From assembly GCF_963675395.1 (NCBI RefSeq), contig NZ_OY776222.1, forward strand, positions 1,178,001 to 1,242,000: 64,000 bases of DNA, given 5' to 3'. Position numbers and translations under genes: made by a program. Under the pieces are notes generated by a model. That model saw nothing but the letters and a program-made list of their open reading frames with translations, made no database searches and was not told the DNA's origin. Shown here piece by piece: positions 30,504 through 39,474 of the stretch (positions are counted from its first letter, which is position 1; each line of letters starts with the position of its first letter). Origin of the DNA: an uncultured Vibrio sp. (GTDB taxonomy: Bacteria > Pseudomonadota > Gammaproteobacteria > Enterobacterales > Vibrionaceae).

Positions 30504-31433
30504 TCACCTTTCGAAAAGAATCACTTCTGTTCTCAAGTCCGCTGGTTCCGTCTCTGTTAAGTTATTCAAATACCGTTCGATTCCAAGCGGTTTACTCTTC
30601 ACCTTAATCCCACTATGACGGGTTAAATTCATTGCCATTGCCCAGGCATTACCCAATAGTTGATATTCTCCTCGATGTTCCACCACAAATGTCTCACACT
30701 CAGGTATTGTCCCGGTAACAAACCCTTCTGGCACAGTAATTGGGTTATCGACAGGCACACAGGTGATAAATTCAAACTCACCCTGTTTTATATCCATTGA
30801 GAGGTAGTAACAAAACATCGCACCATTCACTGGTATCTTTTCTGCTGCTATCATTTCTTTCAATCGGTGTATTTGCTCGCTTATTATGGTTCCCAACTCG
30901 GGGATCGTTCCAGTCCCCGGTATACCAACATAATGAATGGTTGGCTGTTTCCGATTGGCTATCTCGACGAGTTCTGACCGTATTTGTCCGATTTCTAATT
31001 GGCTTTTGAGCATTTTTAAGCCACGATCGAAATCCTTCTCAAGCATCGATTTAAATACACTTTTGAGAAAAAATCGGTTCCACGGAGTAGACGAATGTAA
31101 CTGCCACTCCACCAAGCAACCGTTTTGTGACGGCGTCACTATAAGTGTTACTTTACCGTGACTTTGCATCGGCCGGAAAAAATGCAACTCCATATCCAAA
31201 CGGTGATCCTGGGTGCTCTCTAGCACAATCGAGCCAGAACCAATGCGCTGACCATTCCACTCATAAGCTGCCCCTACATGTCCTTGCTCACCACGGTAAT
31301 TAAGTTCGCAGCTCGGCTCGAGAATGACCCACGGTGACCATTCAGTCCAGTTGTTAAAATCCTTGAGGTAGTCAATAATTTCTTTTTGAGACTTTTCGAT
31401 TTCAATACTTCTGCTGACCAAATATGAAAGCAT
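30504..31433 (-). CDS. SRPBCC (polyketide cyclase-like) and GyrI-like effector-binding fusion
   Basis: 309 residues from ATG 31433, chosen because AAGGAG lies just upstream. The first 145 residues look like a SRPBCC/START-type pocket (NWTEWSPWVILEP, then the beta strands). The second half resembles a GyrI/AraC effector-binding domain (GTIPELGTIISEQIHRLKEM, then PVDNPITVPEGFV). No DNA-binding domain is present, so it probably senses or binds a small ligand. It has no obvious operon partner. Confidence 0.8.
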   Translation of the reverse strand: MLSYLVSRSIEIEKSQKEIIDYLKDFNNWTEWSPWVILEPSCELNYRGEQGHVGAAYEWNGQRIGSGSIVLESTQDHRLDMELHFFRPMQSHGKVTLIVTPSQNGCLVEWQLHSSTPWNRFFLKSVFKSMLEKDFDRGLKMLKSQLEIGQIRSELVEIANRKQPTIHYVGIPGTGTIPELGTIISEQIHRLKEMIAAEKIPVNGAMFCYYLSMDIKQGEFEFITCVPVDNPITVPEGFVTGTIPECETFVVEHRGEYQLLGNAWAMAMNLTRHSGIKVKSKPLGIERYLNNLTETEPADLRTEVILFER

Positions 31434-31542
31434 AGCCACTCCTTGAGTTTTTATTTCGCTCTATTCAGTCTACTCCAAATTGACGTTTTTTCTTGTTTCA
31501 CTGTATGTTAGAAGCAAAGGGGTGGTCGCTGTATACCTAAGA

Positions 31543-31665
31543 ATGTATACAACCGCTGATAAAGTCCCGGATGATGGAATTGCTGGAAAAGCAGTGGATG
31601 CGGTAACACCAGAGAAAGAAAAAACAACAGTAAAGGACGTGACGAAAAAGCTCACCAAGGATTAG
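31543..31665 (+). CDS. Possible small lysine-rich protein (40 residues)
   Basis: Open frame from ATG 31543 to 31665, hydrophilic and lysine-rich (TPEKEKTTVKDVTKKLTKD), followed at once by a hairpin terminator. No strong ribosome site is seen, and a second ORF of similar size lies on the opposite strand. Real expression is doubtful. Confidence 0.3.
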   Translation: MYTTADKVPDDGIAGKAVDAVTPEKEKTTVKDVTKKLTKD

Positions 31666-31685
31666 ACCGCCTCGCGATAGACAGC

Positions 31686-31711
31686 AAAAGAGCGCCAGTT
31701 GACGCTCTTTT
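31686..31711. terminator. Bidirectional hairpin terminator
   Basis: Stem AAAAGAGCG (31686-31694) with CGCTCTTTT (31703-31711). It lies just after the membrane protein gene at 31735-32799 on the minus strand and after the small plus-strand ORF. Confidence 0.8.
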
Positions 31712-31734
31712 GTTTTATGAGTTCAGCTTGCGAG

Positions 31735-32799
31735 TTAGGCCGCTTCTTTTTCACCAATCCAGTGGTAATGGTGATTCGCTTTCTTACCAACAAGCCCCTG
31801 CTGTGCCAATGTGTCAAATACCTTGTCCACCTCTTCAGCTGATAGCTGAAACTGCTTTGCTACCGCCTTTTTAGTGCAGGTAATCTGACGCGTACTCAGT
31901 GCATCACTGACTTGCTCGAACAGCGTTTTTTTCTCTTCAGGCTCTTTAGTTTCTGTTGGATCTAGTTCTGCTGACTCTTTCACCACGGCTTGTTGCTCTT
32001 CTTGAATATGAGGAAGATAACCCGCGGGCTGAGGTTCAATGTCACGAATCGTTTCAAACAAAACGCCACGATGACGACGATAAAAATAGCGAAAACGTTG
32101 CTCCTCACCAATCAATCCAACAAAGAATGCCGCAAAGAAGTCGAGCAAAATAGATAAGAACACAACCAGCCCAAGCTGCGCGTGCTGAGAGCTCGTGCCA
32201 AACGCTTTCGCTAAGCTGTCGATCAACCCGATGACGGAACCTTGAGTCACAGGCGGTAAGCTGTCTCGCTCCATCGCCAGCTTCTGCTGTTCTTCACGCA
32301 ATGTTTTGTTTTGCTCCTGGATTCGCGTTACACCTGTAGCAATACGTTCCATCTCGATATATTTCTGAGCCGCGACATTATTTAGCTCGATCTGTTTGTC
32401 GATAGCCTCTATTTGACGATTAAACGCGTCTACTTTAGCTTGCTCTACCGAGATATGGCTTTGAGCGCTATTCGTGGCGCTATTTATCCCGCCAATACTG
32501 CCGCCGATAGAGATCGCAGCAAGCACGGAGTAAAACACCAACGCAGTAATCGCGCCAGAATAGTTCCTGTGGGCTCGGCGCTCGCCATACTCATACCACG
32601 CATAGAATTTACCGGCTTCGAATATGATAGCCAGACCACCAAACAAGGTCTGCATCATCGGGTTTTCGTCAATAGACAAAAACAGCAAAAGAGAAAAAAT
32701 GGTCGATGCCAATATCGCGGCACTTGTGAATGCATAAACACTCACCATGGCAAACCGGCCTTTAGGGTATCGAAACTCGATCTGTTGTTCGTATTTCAT
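31735..32799 (-). CDS. Multi-pass membrane protein with coiled coil and C-terminal winged-helix-like end
   Basis: 354 residues from ATG 32799. A TTG at 32829 would add ten residues. Three hydrophobic segments in the first 115 residues are followed by a long charged helix (about residues 125-180, EQNKTLREEQQKLAMERDS), a further membrane segment (LGLVVFLSILLDFFAAFFVG), and a soluble C-terminal part that looks like a small winged-helix domain (TKKAVAKQFQLSAEEVDKVF). No family was recognised. It may be a membrane-anchored regulator or scaffold. It is monocistronic. Confidence 0.65.
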   Translation of the reverse strand: MKYEQQIEFRYPKGRFAMVSVYAFTSAAILASTIFSLLLFLSIDENPMMQTLFGGLAIIFEAGKFYAWYEYGERRAHRNYSGAITALVFYSVLAAISIGGSIGGINSATNSAQSHISVEQAKVDAFNRQIEAIDKQIELNNVAAQKYIEMERIATGVTRIQEQNKTLREEQQKLAMERDSLPPVTQGSVIGLIDSLAKAFGTSSQHAQLGLVVFLSILLDFFAAFFVGLIGEEQRFRYFYRRHRGVLFETIRDIEPQPAGYLPHIQEEQQAVVKESAELDPTETKEPEEKKTLFEQVSDALSTRQITCTKKAVAKQFQLSAEEVDKVFDTLAQQGLVGKKANHHYHWIGEKEAA

Positions 32800-33168
32800 T
32801 GGAGAAATTTCTTCAGATTGCGCGGCCAATAGTTAACTAAGACACGCTCAGGGATATAACAAAGGTGGGAGAGAATACCGCATCCTTTATTGAATTACTG
32901 TCATATTTGCGTTAATGGCAAACAAGTGCATAATAGATGCTCACTTTGCATTTATATCCTGCAAATCTAGCACGTAAATCCACCAATCATTTTGACAACC
33001 CAGTAGGTTGAATACTGGCTTTGGTAATCAATCATGTCCATCAACATGCTTACTACACTAGCAAGATACAAATAAAGCACAGTTAAATCACCTTTTATCA
33101 ATCTTACCGTTACATTTTCAGGGTTATTTGTTAGTATCCTGCGCGAACGACATTAATTGAAAAACCGT

Positions 33169-33630
33169 ATGGAAATGATTCAGACATCGCCGAAAACGCA
33201 ACGCGTAGCCGCTATGGCGGTTATCTTAGCCGTTCTGTTTCAGCTGTATCTTGCTTCCACTGCGGTACTAAACCCAACTCAAGTCCACAACAAAAACTGG
33301 CTAAGCGAATTTCAGAACGAAAAAGTTCTGCTGTGTACTGCGGACGGCTTTAAATGGGTTAGCATCAACTCGCTTATTGCAGCTAACAGCGACTCTGCTT
33401 CTCCCTTCATCCACAACCTCAACTTGCATGAAGGTTTTCAATTTGAGTGCCCTCTTCTTCAAGCAGTACAGTTATTCGTTCTTTGCGCGATTGGGCTCTG
33501 TCTTGCCACTATTGATTGGTTACGACGTGTCAAACCACTGCTGAGCCCATATCGCTTGGCACAATGCGGAAGGCTGGTTTACAAGCACATCGCACCGAAG
33601 CAATCTCCACCATGTATTTTCCCTGCCTGA
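33169..33630 (+). CDS. DUF2946-like membrane protein upstream of the copper chaperone
   Basis: About 153 residues. Two hydrophobic segments flank a periplasmic loop containing KVLLCTADGFKWV, which recalls DUF2946 proteins often found with copper-handling genes. The cysteines and the neighbouring PCu(A)C gene 90 nt downstream suggest a shared role in copper delivery, which is an inference. The start is uncertain (TTG 33157, ATG 33169 or ATG 33175). Confidence 0.6.
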   Translation: MEMIQTSPKTQRVAAMAVILAVLFQLYLASTAVLNPTQVHNKNWLSEFQNEKVLLCTADGFKWVSINSLIAANSDSASPFIHNLNLHEGFQFECPLLQAVQLFVLCAIGLCLATIDWLRRVKPLLSPYRLAQCGRLVYKHIAPKQSPPCIFPA

Positions 33631-33719
33631 GCTTTTAACAAGCCTTCAGGTTTAAAAACAACAATACCCTAGCCAATGTTTGGTAAGGGGAAGACATTAC
33701 CATCAAAAGGAAAATACAA

Positions 33720-34193
33720 ATGCTTAAAAAAATTAAAACCCTTGCTATTACACTTGTCGCTTTAGTTGCGAGCCCACTCAGCCTTGCTCATGAATATGAA
33801 GCGGGCAAGATCCATATTGATCATCCATGGAGCCGTGAAGCGCCACCAAACGCACCTGTGATTGGCGGCTTCTTACAACTCAACAACCACGGTGATACTG
33901 AGGATTCATTGATTGCGGCAGAGACTCCTATCGCAGGACGCGTCGAACTTCACAATCACATTATGGAAGATGGTGTAATGAAGATGGTAAAGGTTAGTGA
34001 GATTAACGTACCAGCAAACGGTAGTGTGGCACTGGAACCAGGAAGTTTTCACCTGATGATTTTTAACCCGACTCAGACACTGAAGGAAGGCGATCGTTTC
34101 CCAGTCACGCTGACGTTTAAAAATGCAGGAAAAATCGACGTAGAAATAGCAGTCGAAAGTAAAGGTCATATGGAAAAGCATATGAGCCATTAA
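33720..34193 (+). CDS. PCu(A)C periplasmic copper chaperone
   Basis: 157 residues with a Sec signal peptide (about residues 1-23). The periplasmic domain contains the copper-binding signature HNHIMEDGVMKM ... FHLM, matching the H(M)-x10-M-x21-H-x-M pattern of PCu(A)C proteins, which bring Cu(I) to cytochrome c oxidase. A His-rich tail (GHMEKHMSH) follows. It probably forms an operon with the membrane protein in front. A hairpin terminator follows. Confidence 0.9.
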   Translation: MLKKIKTLAITLVALVASPLSLAHEYEAGKIHIDHPWSREAPPNAPVIGGFLQLNNHGDTEDSLIAAETPIAGRVELHNHIMEDGVMKMVKVSEINVPANGSVALEPGSFHLMIFNPTQTLKEGDRFPVTLTFKNAGKIDVEIAVESKGHMEKHMSH

Positions 34194-34219
34194 TCACACG
34201 CAGTGCAATAGATACATTG

Positions 34220-34247
34220 AGCCCGACCAATAGGTCGGGCTTTTTTA
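34220..34247. terminator. Terminator after the copper chaperone gene
   Basis: Perfect 9-bp stem AGCCCGACC (34220-34228) with GGTCGGGCT (34233-34241) followed by six T. It lies between converging genes. Confidence 0.9.
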
Positions 34248-34260
34248 ATTCGTTTACCAA

Positions 34261-35613
34261 CTACTTGAAGCACACGTCAGCCCATCGAGCCAAACCAGCA
34301 GTGACCGAACCAAAGTAATTACCACTCACAACCGGAATATTAGGCAGTACTGACTGCACCGCATCGCGTAAAATCGGTGAACGCGCAGAACCGCCAGTCA
34401 TAAAGATCGCGTCTGGTTTCACACCTGCTTGGTCGACGGCTTCGGTCACTAATGCGGTCATCTTATTTTTTGGTGACTGAATGGCATCGATCATTTCTTC
34501 ACGCTTCACGTCCACTTCAATAAGCTCAGATAACAAGTTAATGCCTGCACGGTACGAAGCCGCATCCGAGAGCGCCACTTTAGCCTCTTCGGCACGACGA
34601 ACAATGTTGTAGCCTAAAGATTCATGGTACACCTCAAGTAGTCTCTTGAGCTTTTCGGGCTCCTGAGCTTGTTTATGGAGCAGCTTTAACGCACCGAGAT
34701 TTTCACGTGAATAGAAGTCATTCTGCGCTTCCACGTTGTTAATCGCGATTGGATTCCAGAACTGGGTTGTTGGCATCACGATACCCGACTCCATTTTACT
34801 TTCCATGCCAAACGGGAACATCAGTTGCTTAAACGCAATCGCAATATCCAAATCATTACCGCCGACACGCTGACCACTGTGTGCAAGCAAACTCGCGCTT
34901 CTGTCCGCTTTGCCAGACCATGACGGCCCCATTTGAATCAGTGAACAGTCGGTTGTACCACCACCAATGTCGACCACCAAGATCGTCTTATCTTCGGTAA
35001 GTGTGGCTTCGTATTCTAAACCAGCAGCGACAGGCTCAAACTGAAACTCGACGTTTTTAAAACCCGCACGCTTGGCGGCCTTCAAAAGGATACCTTCCGC
35101 CTGAATATTGGCTTTTGCTCCGCCACGTCCGTGGAAGTTTATTGGACGACCGATAACAGCATCGGAAATGGATTCCTGTGCATCATTTTCAGCTTGTGCT
35201 TTGATGTTATCCATCATGGCGCAAACCAAGTCTTCAAAGAAAGCAAGTTGAACGTCACGCAGACCGGATGCACCCAAGAATGACTTTGGCGACTTAACGT
35301 AGTAAATGTCGCGAGGATCTTCTAAATAACGATTCAGAGCCGCTTGGCCAAAATCGACATCTTCCGGTTCCAGCTCAATGCTCTCTTCACGATTTAAGTT
35401 GATTGCGCGGCGGAGTACTTGTTCTCCAACCAGATCGAACGGTTTAATATCTCGATGTCGAAATAGATGCTCAGATACCGATTCACGAGTCGGAGCGGCA
35501 AGCGTGGAAGGGATGAAATAGTTACTCTCTTCAAGCTTGAGCAGTACTGGCTCGCCTGATTCCATTTTTGCCACTGAACAGTTTGCAGTGCCGTAGTCAA
35601 AGCCGATAAACAT
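34261..35613 (-). CDS. yegD: Hsp70-family chaperone-like protein YegD
   Basis: 450 residues with the Hsp70 ATPase fold but without a full substrate-binding domain, like E. coli YegD. FIGFDYGTANCSVAK at the start and VVDIGGGTTDCS in the middle are the phosphate loops, and MTGGSARSP is the adenosine motif. The start at 35613 is set by GGAGG immediately upstream. Cellular role is poorly known. The downstream membrane protein gene is separate. Confidence 0.88.
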   Translation of the reverse strand: MFIGFDYGTANCSVAKMESGEPVLLKLEESNYFIPSTLAAPTRESVSEHLFRHRDIKPFDLVGEQVLRRAINLNREESIELEPEDVDFGQAALNRYLEDPRDIYYVKSPKSFLGASGLRDVQLAFFEDLVCAMMDNIKAQAENDAQESISDAVIGRPINFHGRGGAKANIQAEGILLKAAKRAGFKNVEFQFEPVAAGLEYEATLTEDKTILVVDIGGGTTDCSLIQMGPSWSGKADRSASLLAHSGQRVGGNDLDIAIAFKQLMFPFGMESKMESGIVMPTTQFWNPIAINNVEAQNDFYSRENLGALKLLHKQAQEPEKLKRLLEVYHESLGYNIVRRAEEAKVALSDAASYRAGINLLSELIEVDVKREEMIDAIQSPKNKMTALVTEAVDQAGVKPDAIFMTGGSARSPILRDAVQSVLPNIPVVSGNYFGSVTAGLARWADVCFK

Positions 35614-35685
35614 AGATCCTCCCACTGACTAAAAAAGGTCGGCAATGCTAACCCAACACAAAGTGAATTGCTACTGTACAGGGCG

Positions 35686-36312
35686 TTATTGTTTTTCTTC
35701 AGGTTCTTTTTTCGTGGGTGGCAGAGCGACAACGACAATGAGCGCTAAAAGTAAGAAAGCCGGTGTCAGCTTTAGTCCGTGCCAGATGGTATAACTATCG
35801 TGGAAAAGCCAAAAAATACCAATGGTAAGTAGATAAGCAAAGTAGCTACAGAACACCAAACTCACCGCGACAAAGCGAGCTCGATTAATGATTAAAACAC
35901 GAACCAAGTATTGACTGAGAATACCTGCACAATGCATCGCAAGTTGCCAGTTAATCACAAACACGGCCAGCGCCACAAACCCAGCCACCAGCAAGGAGTC
36001 ATAGGAAGTAATAGCAAAGTAGCTGCCAAATCGGCTGATGATGAAGGGATATTCGCCTGCATACACCGTTGACCACGAAAGCGCGTTGGCCGCTGCAACA
36101 AAATTAGCGAAATAAGCAATAGCATAAAAGGAGGTTTGGGAACTGAATGGCTGGAATACCTCGATTCGGTAACCCTGCCACTCTTCGTCGTTATCTGTTG
36201 GGCCAACCCAACTGCGCTTTCTGGCAGGCACGGGATCATCAAACGCTGGGCCATTACGAAATAGTAACCAAAAAACATACAGTGCGAGTGCGACTAGGAG
36301 TATTGTCAGCAT
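35686..36312 (-). CDS. Uncharacterised multi-pass membrane protein
   Basis: 208 residues with about five hydrophobic segments, beginning with a strong N-terminal helix (LTILLVALALYVFWLLF). It ends with a charged tail (PPTKKEPEEKQ). It precedes yegD by about 70 bp on the same strand, so the two may be co-transcribed. No family was recognised. Confidence 0.6.
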   Translation of the reverse strand: MLTILLVALALYVFWLLFRNGPAFDDPVPARKRSWVGPTDNDEEWQGYRIEVFQPFSSQTSFYAIAYFANFVAAANALSWSTVYAGEYPFIISRFGSYFAITSYDSLLVAGFVALAVFVINWQLAMHCAGILSQYLVRVLIINRARFVAVSLVFCSYFAYLLTIGIFWLFHDSYTIWHGLKLTPAFLLLALIVVVALPPTKKEPEEKQ

Positions 36313-36413
36313 ACCCTCCCCCTTTCATATGTCGATTCCACTGCCCACGGTGCTGGGTTCGTAAACTACATTTCTGTTCTTAACTATTCACTAACAACCA
36401 CTTTGCTGAATCA

Positions 36414-36734
36414 TTATTGTTGTAACTTTTCTTCGAATACACCTAACTCTCGACCAAGCCAAATAGCATGCTCCGTGTAATCGAGCAGCTCTCGCTCACT
36501 CACCGGACGGATCAGTACAGAGAAATCACCGCGAATCACATCTAACCAAGCGATAAACTCCTCGCTCAGCGTTTCTAGATGTATCTCGAACATCGGCATT
36601 TTATGTGGGCCTTGTAATCGGCCAACCAAAGGACATACTCGCAATACATCTTGACGCTCTTGGCGAATGATCTCATTTAATGCTTGGGCTTTGTCTTGCT
36701 GTCGCAAAGGAAAATAAACGTGGGCGCGATACAT
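36414..36734 (-). CDS. DOPA 4,5-dioxygenase family protein
   Basis: 106 residues from ATG 36734, where GGAG lies before the start. The pattern HVYFPLRQ ... LVGRLQGPHKMPMFEIHL matches the DOPA-dioxygenase family, in which histidines bind iron. Bacterial homologues often have no known substrate. It stands alone before a 670-bp region without a confirmed gene. Confidence 0.75.
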   Translation of the reverse strand: MYRAHVYFPLRQQDKAQALNEIIRQERQDVLRVCPLVGRLQGPHKMPMFEIHLETLSEEFIAWLDVIRGDFSVLIRPVSERELLDYTEHAIWLGRELGVFEEKLQQ

Positions 36735-37252
36735 AACTTCTCCAAAATTTACTCTATCCATCAGTTTAGATACAGTTCTCTAAGTAATCCTTTCACATAC
36801 TCACGTAAGTGGTTGGAATAGAAACGACTTCAATGTGCCGCAACACTACCTTTATTCCATTCTGTTGGGAAGAGATTCTAATTCCCCAATCACCTAAACC
36901 GATAAGATTCAATAATAATGGCTCAGTTTGTTAAATTTTACAGCCTAATTTTGTTGCAAATAGTTCTTAATAATTAGTGATTAGATTCAATTTATAAAAC
37001 AACCAACGCGAAAAACCAGCACATTACTCTGCCTAACAGGGGTGTAAGCAAAACTTTACTGTTGGATAAATGTTAAAATGAAGCATTATTTAACATTTTG
37101 TTTACACTTATGGTGTCTGGTTATGCCACGATTGGCTACCAAACCCAGTGATTAGATAATTGCTGAGATTGGTATGACAAGGGTTAGGCGTTCAATAGCA
37201 GTATTGGTAACGCTTTGTGTTTTACACAAACACAGCTTTGTTAAAGGAAACT
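36735..37252. promoter_or_regulatory. Promoter region of 2-oxoacid dehydrogenase cluster I
   Basis: About 520 A/T-rich bases without a recognised gene. The perfect inverted repeat TTTGTGTTTTACACAAA (37214-37230) with 7-bp arms sits 23 bp before the small ORF at 37253 and is a good operator candidate. No riboswitch was recognised. Confidence 0.45.
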
Positions 37253-37402
37253 ATGACTGAAAGAACAATAACGGTCATTAACAAATGCAACCTGAGGTAT
37301 AGCCTTTTTGCGCTGATATCAAAGTTTGAGTACCCATACAAACTTTGGTTTGATAATGAACAGCTGCAGTCCAAAAGACCCGCAGCGTCAAAAGGAGCTT
37401 GA
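37253..37402 (+). CDS. Possible leader peptide or small protein (49 residues)
   Basis: Plus-strand ORF from ATG 37253 with a good ribosome site (AAAGGAAACT). It ends at TGA 37402, one base before the E1 alpha ATG at 37404, so translation would be coupled. The product (MTERTITVINKC at the start) has no recognisable domain. The spacing suggests a leader peptide or a small subunit. Confidence 0.4.
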   Translation: MTERTITVINKCNLRYSLFALISKFEYPYKLWFDNEQLQSKRPAASKGA

Positions 37403-37403
37403 G

Positions 37404-38498
37404 ATGAACGTTCAGGCATTACCCATGCATCGGTTTATCGACCATCATGGGAACCTCGTCGGCCAACTACCCAACTGGGCTGACATCGAAACGTTAGTCG
37501 GGTTTTACCGCGACATGGTATTAACTCGTACTTATGATAATAAAGCCGTTGCATTGCAACGTACTGGGAAATTAGGAACCTACCCTTCGCATCTTGGCTC
37601 TGAAGCTATTGGGATCGCTGTCGGCCGTGCGCTTAAAGCCGACGATGTATTTGTACCTTACTATCGCGACATGCCTGCGATGTGGTGTCGTGGTATTGGT
37701 ATGGAAAAAAACCTGCAATATTGGGGCGGTGATGAACGCGGTAGCGATTTCTCACCAGAAGGTAGCCCAATCCCCAGCCGGGACCTGCCATTTTGTGTAC
37801 CTATTGCAACACAATGCACTCACGCCGTTGGTGTCGCGTCTGCACTGAAAATACAGGGGAGCCATCATGCCGCCTTAGTCATGTGTGGGGATGGAGGTAC
37901 ATCCAAAGGCGATTTCCTCGAATCCATTAACTGTGCTGGGGCCTGGCATATCCCGCTAGTATTTGTGGTTAACAATAACCAATGGGCGATTTCTGTACCA
38001 CGAAGTCTGCAATGTGCCGCTGAGTTTTTATCTGAAAAAGCAAAAGGGGCGGGTATTCCGGGAATTACGGTCGATGGCAATGACGTCATCGCCGTTTATG
38101 ACGCCGCCATGACTGCGCTGGAAAGAGCGCGCAAAGGGAAAGGCGCCACGTTAATCGAAGCCGTTAGCTATCGTCTGAGTGATCATACTACCGCTGATGA
38201 TGCCACCCGTTACCGTAATGAAGATGATGTTCAGACTGCATGGCAATTTGAGCCTGTCAGTCGACTCAAACGCTTCTTGATCAATCAAGGTACCTGGAGT
38301 GATGAACAAGACAAACAATGGCTCAATGAGTGCAAACAACAAGTTGAATTAGCCGTGAAGCGTTATCTGAATATGCCTAATCAAGCGCCTGAGTCCGGGT
38401 TTGATTATCTTTATGAGTCTCTTCCTCAAGAGCTTCACACACAAAGAGATGAGCTGATCAACAAAGCAATGCGTATGCAGGGAGGCAAACATGGCTGA
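37404..38498 (+). CDS. 2-oxoacid dehydrogenase E1 alpha subunit (pyruvate or branched-chain type)
   Basis: Thiamine diphosphate enzyme that decarboxylates a 2-oxoacid and loads the acyl group on the E2 lipoyl arm. 364 residues. The TPP motif GDGGTSKGDFLES starts at about G162 and continues to VVNNNQWAISVP. The start at 37404 is chosen for AAAGGAG upstream; the open frame extends further but unsupported. It overlaps E1 beta by 8 bp. Whether the substrate is pyruvate or a branched-chain acid cannot be decided; the two-gene E1 and neighbouring ETF-QO favour a branched-chain role. Confidence 0.88.
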   Translation: MNVQALPMHRFIDHHGNLVGQLPNWADIETLVGFYRDMVLTRTYDNKAVALQRTGKLGTYPSHLGSEAIGIAVGRALKADDVFVPYYRDMPAMWCRGIGMEKNLQYWGGDERGSDFSPEGSPIPSRDLPFCVPIATQCTHAVGVASALKIQGSHHAALVMCGDGGTSKGDFLESINCAGAWHIPLVFVVNNNQWAISVPRSLQCAAEFLSEKAKGAGIPGITVDGNDVIAVYDAAMTALERARKGKGATLIEAVSYRLSDHTTADDATRYRNEDDVQTAWQFEPVSRLKRFLINQGTWSDEQDKQWLNECKQQVELAVKRYLNMPNQAPESGFDYLYESLPQELHTQRDELINKAMRMQGGKHG

Positions 38499-39474
38499 AC
38501 TCACGTTAGTTGAAGCAGTAAACCTCGCACTGCATCATGAAATGGAACAAGATCCAAACGTTGTCGTACTAGGTGAGGACGTGGGTGAAAATGGCGGTGT
38601 ATTCCGAGCCACAGTCGACCTTAAACACAAGTTCGGCTTGAAGCGAGTCATTGACACACCATTAGCCGAAGCCTTAATTGGTGGTGTTGCGGTCGGCATG
38701 GCCACGCAAGGGTTACGCCCAGTCGCCGAGTTCCAATTTCAAGGGTTTGTTTTCCCGGCAATGGAACATTTGATGTGTCATGCCGCGCGCATGCGAAACC
38801 GAACTCGCGGACGACTCACCTGCCCGGCCGTATTTCGCGCCCCATTTGGTGGTGGTATCCACGCACCAGAACACCATTCAGAAAGTGTAGAAGCCCTGTT
38901 TGCACACACGCCGGGGCTTAAAGTGGTTGTTCCTTCATCCCCACAACGCGCTTACGGGTTACTACTTGCGGCGATTCGCAGTAATGACCCAGTGATGTTC
39001 TTTGAACCAAAAAGAATTTATCGCACCGTCAAATCTGAAGTAGTCGATAACGGTGAAGCACTACCTCTCGATATGTGTTTCACATTGCGTAAAGGTCGTG
39101 ACATCACTTTAGTCACTTGGGGAGCTTGTGTGGTTGAATCATTGCAAGCAGCACAAACATTGTCAAAACAAGGCATCGAAGTAGAAGTACTGGATTTAGC
39201 CAGCATCAAACCTATTGATACCGCGACCATCTTCCGTTCATTAGAAAAAACCGGACGCCTGCTCGTCGTTCACGAAGCGAGTAAAACGTGCGGTGTCGGT
39301 TCTGAGCTTTTAGCTCGTACCGCTGAGCACGCGATGTGTTTGTTAAAAGCACCACCGAAACGGGTGACGGGGATGGATACCATCATGCCTTACTATCGTA
39401 ACGAAGACTATTTTATGGTTCAGGAAGAAGACATTGTTAACGCAGCGCGCGATCTCATGGAGGATTGGAAATGA
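38491..39474 (+). CDS. 2-oxoacid dehydrogenase E1 beta subunit
   Basis: 327 residues, the usual length of E1 beta. LGEDVGENGGVFRAT near the N-terminus and FQGFVFPAMEHL further on are typical transketolase-like motifs; with E1 alpha it forms the alpha2beta2 decarboxylase. It overlaps E1 alpha by 8 bp and overlaps the E2 gene by ATGA, so the three are a single translationally coupled set. Confidence 0.92.
   Translation: MAELTLVEAVNLALHHEMEQDPNVVVLGEDVGENGGVFRATVDLKHKFGLKRVIDTPLAEALIGGVAVGMATQGLRPVAEFQFQGFVFPAMEHLMCHAARMRNRTRGRLTCPAVFRAPFGGGIHAPEHHSESVEALFAHTPGLKVVVPSSPQRAYGLLLAAIRSNDPVMFFEPKRIYRTVKSEVVDNGEALPLDMCFTLRKGRDITLVTWGACVVESLQAAQTLSKQGIEVEVLDLASIKPIDTATIFRSLEKTGRLLVVHEASKTCGVGSELLARTAEHAMCLLKAPPKRVTGMDTIMPYYRNEDYFMVQEEDIVNAARDLMEDWK

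Noticed and set aside
31470..31658. 62-residue minus-strand ORF
   Set aside because: Hydrophobic mirror of the plus-strand small ORF without a ribosome site; neither strand is strongly supported.
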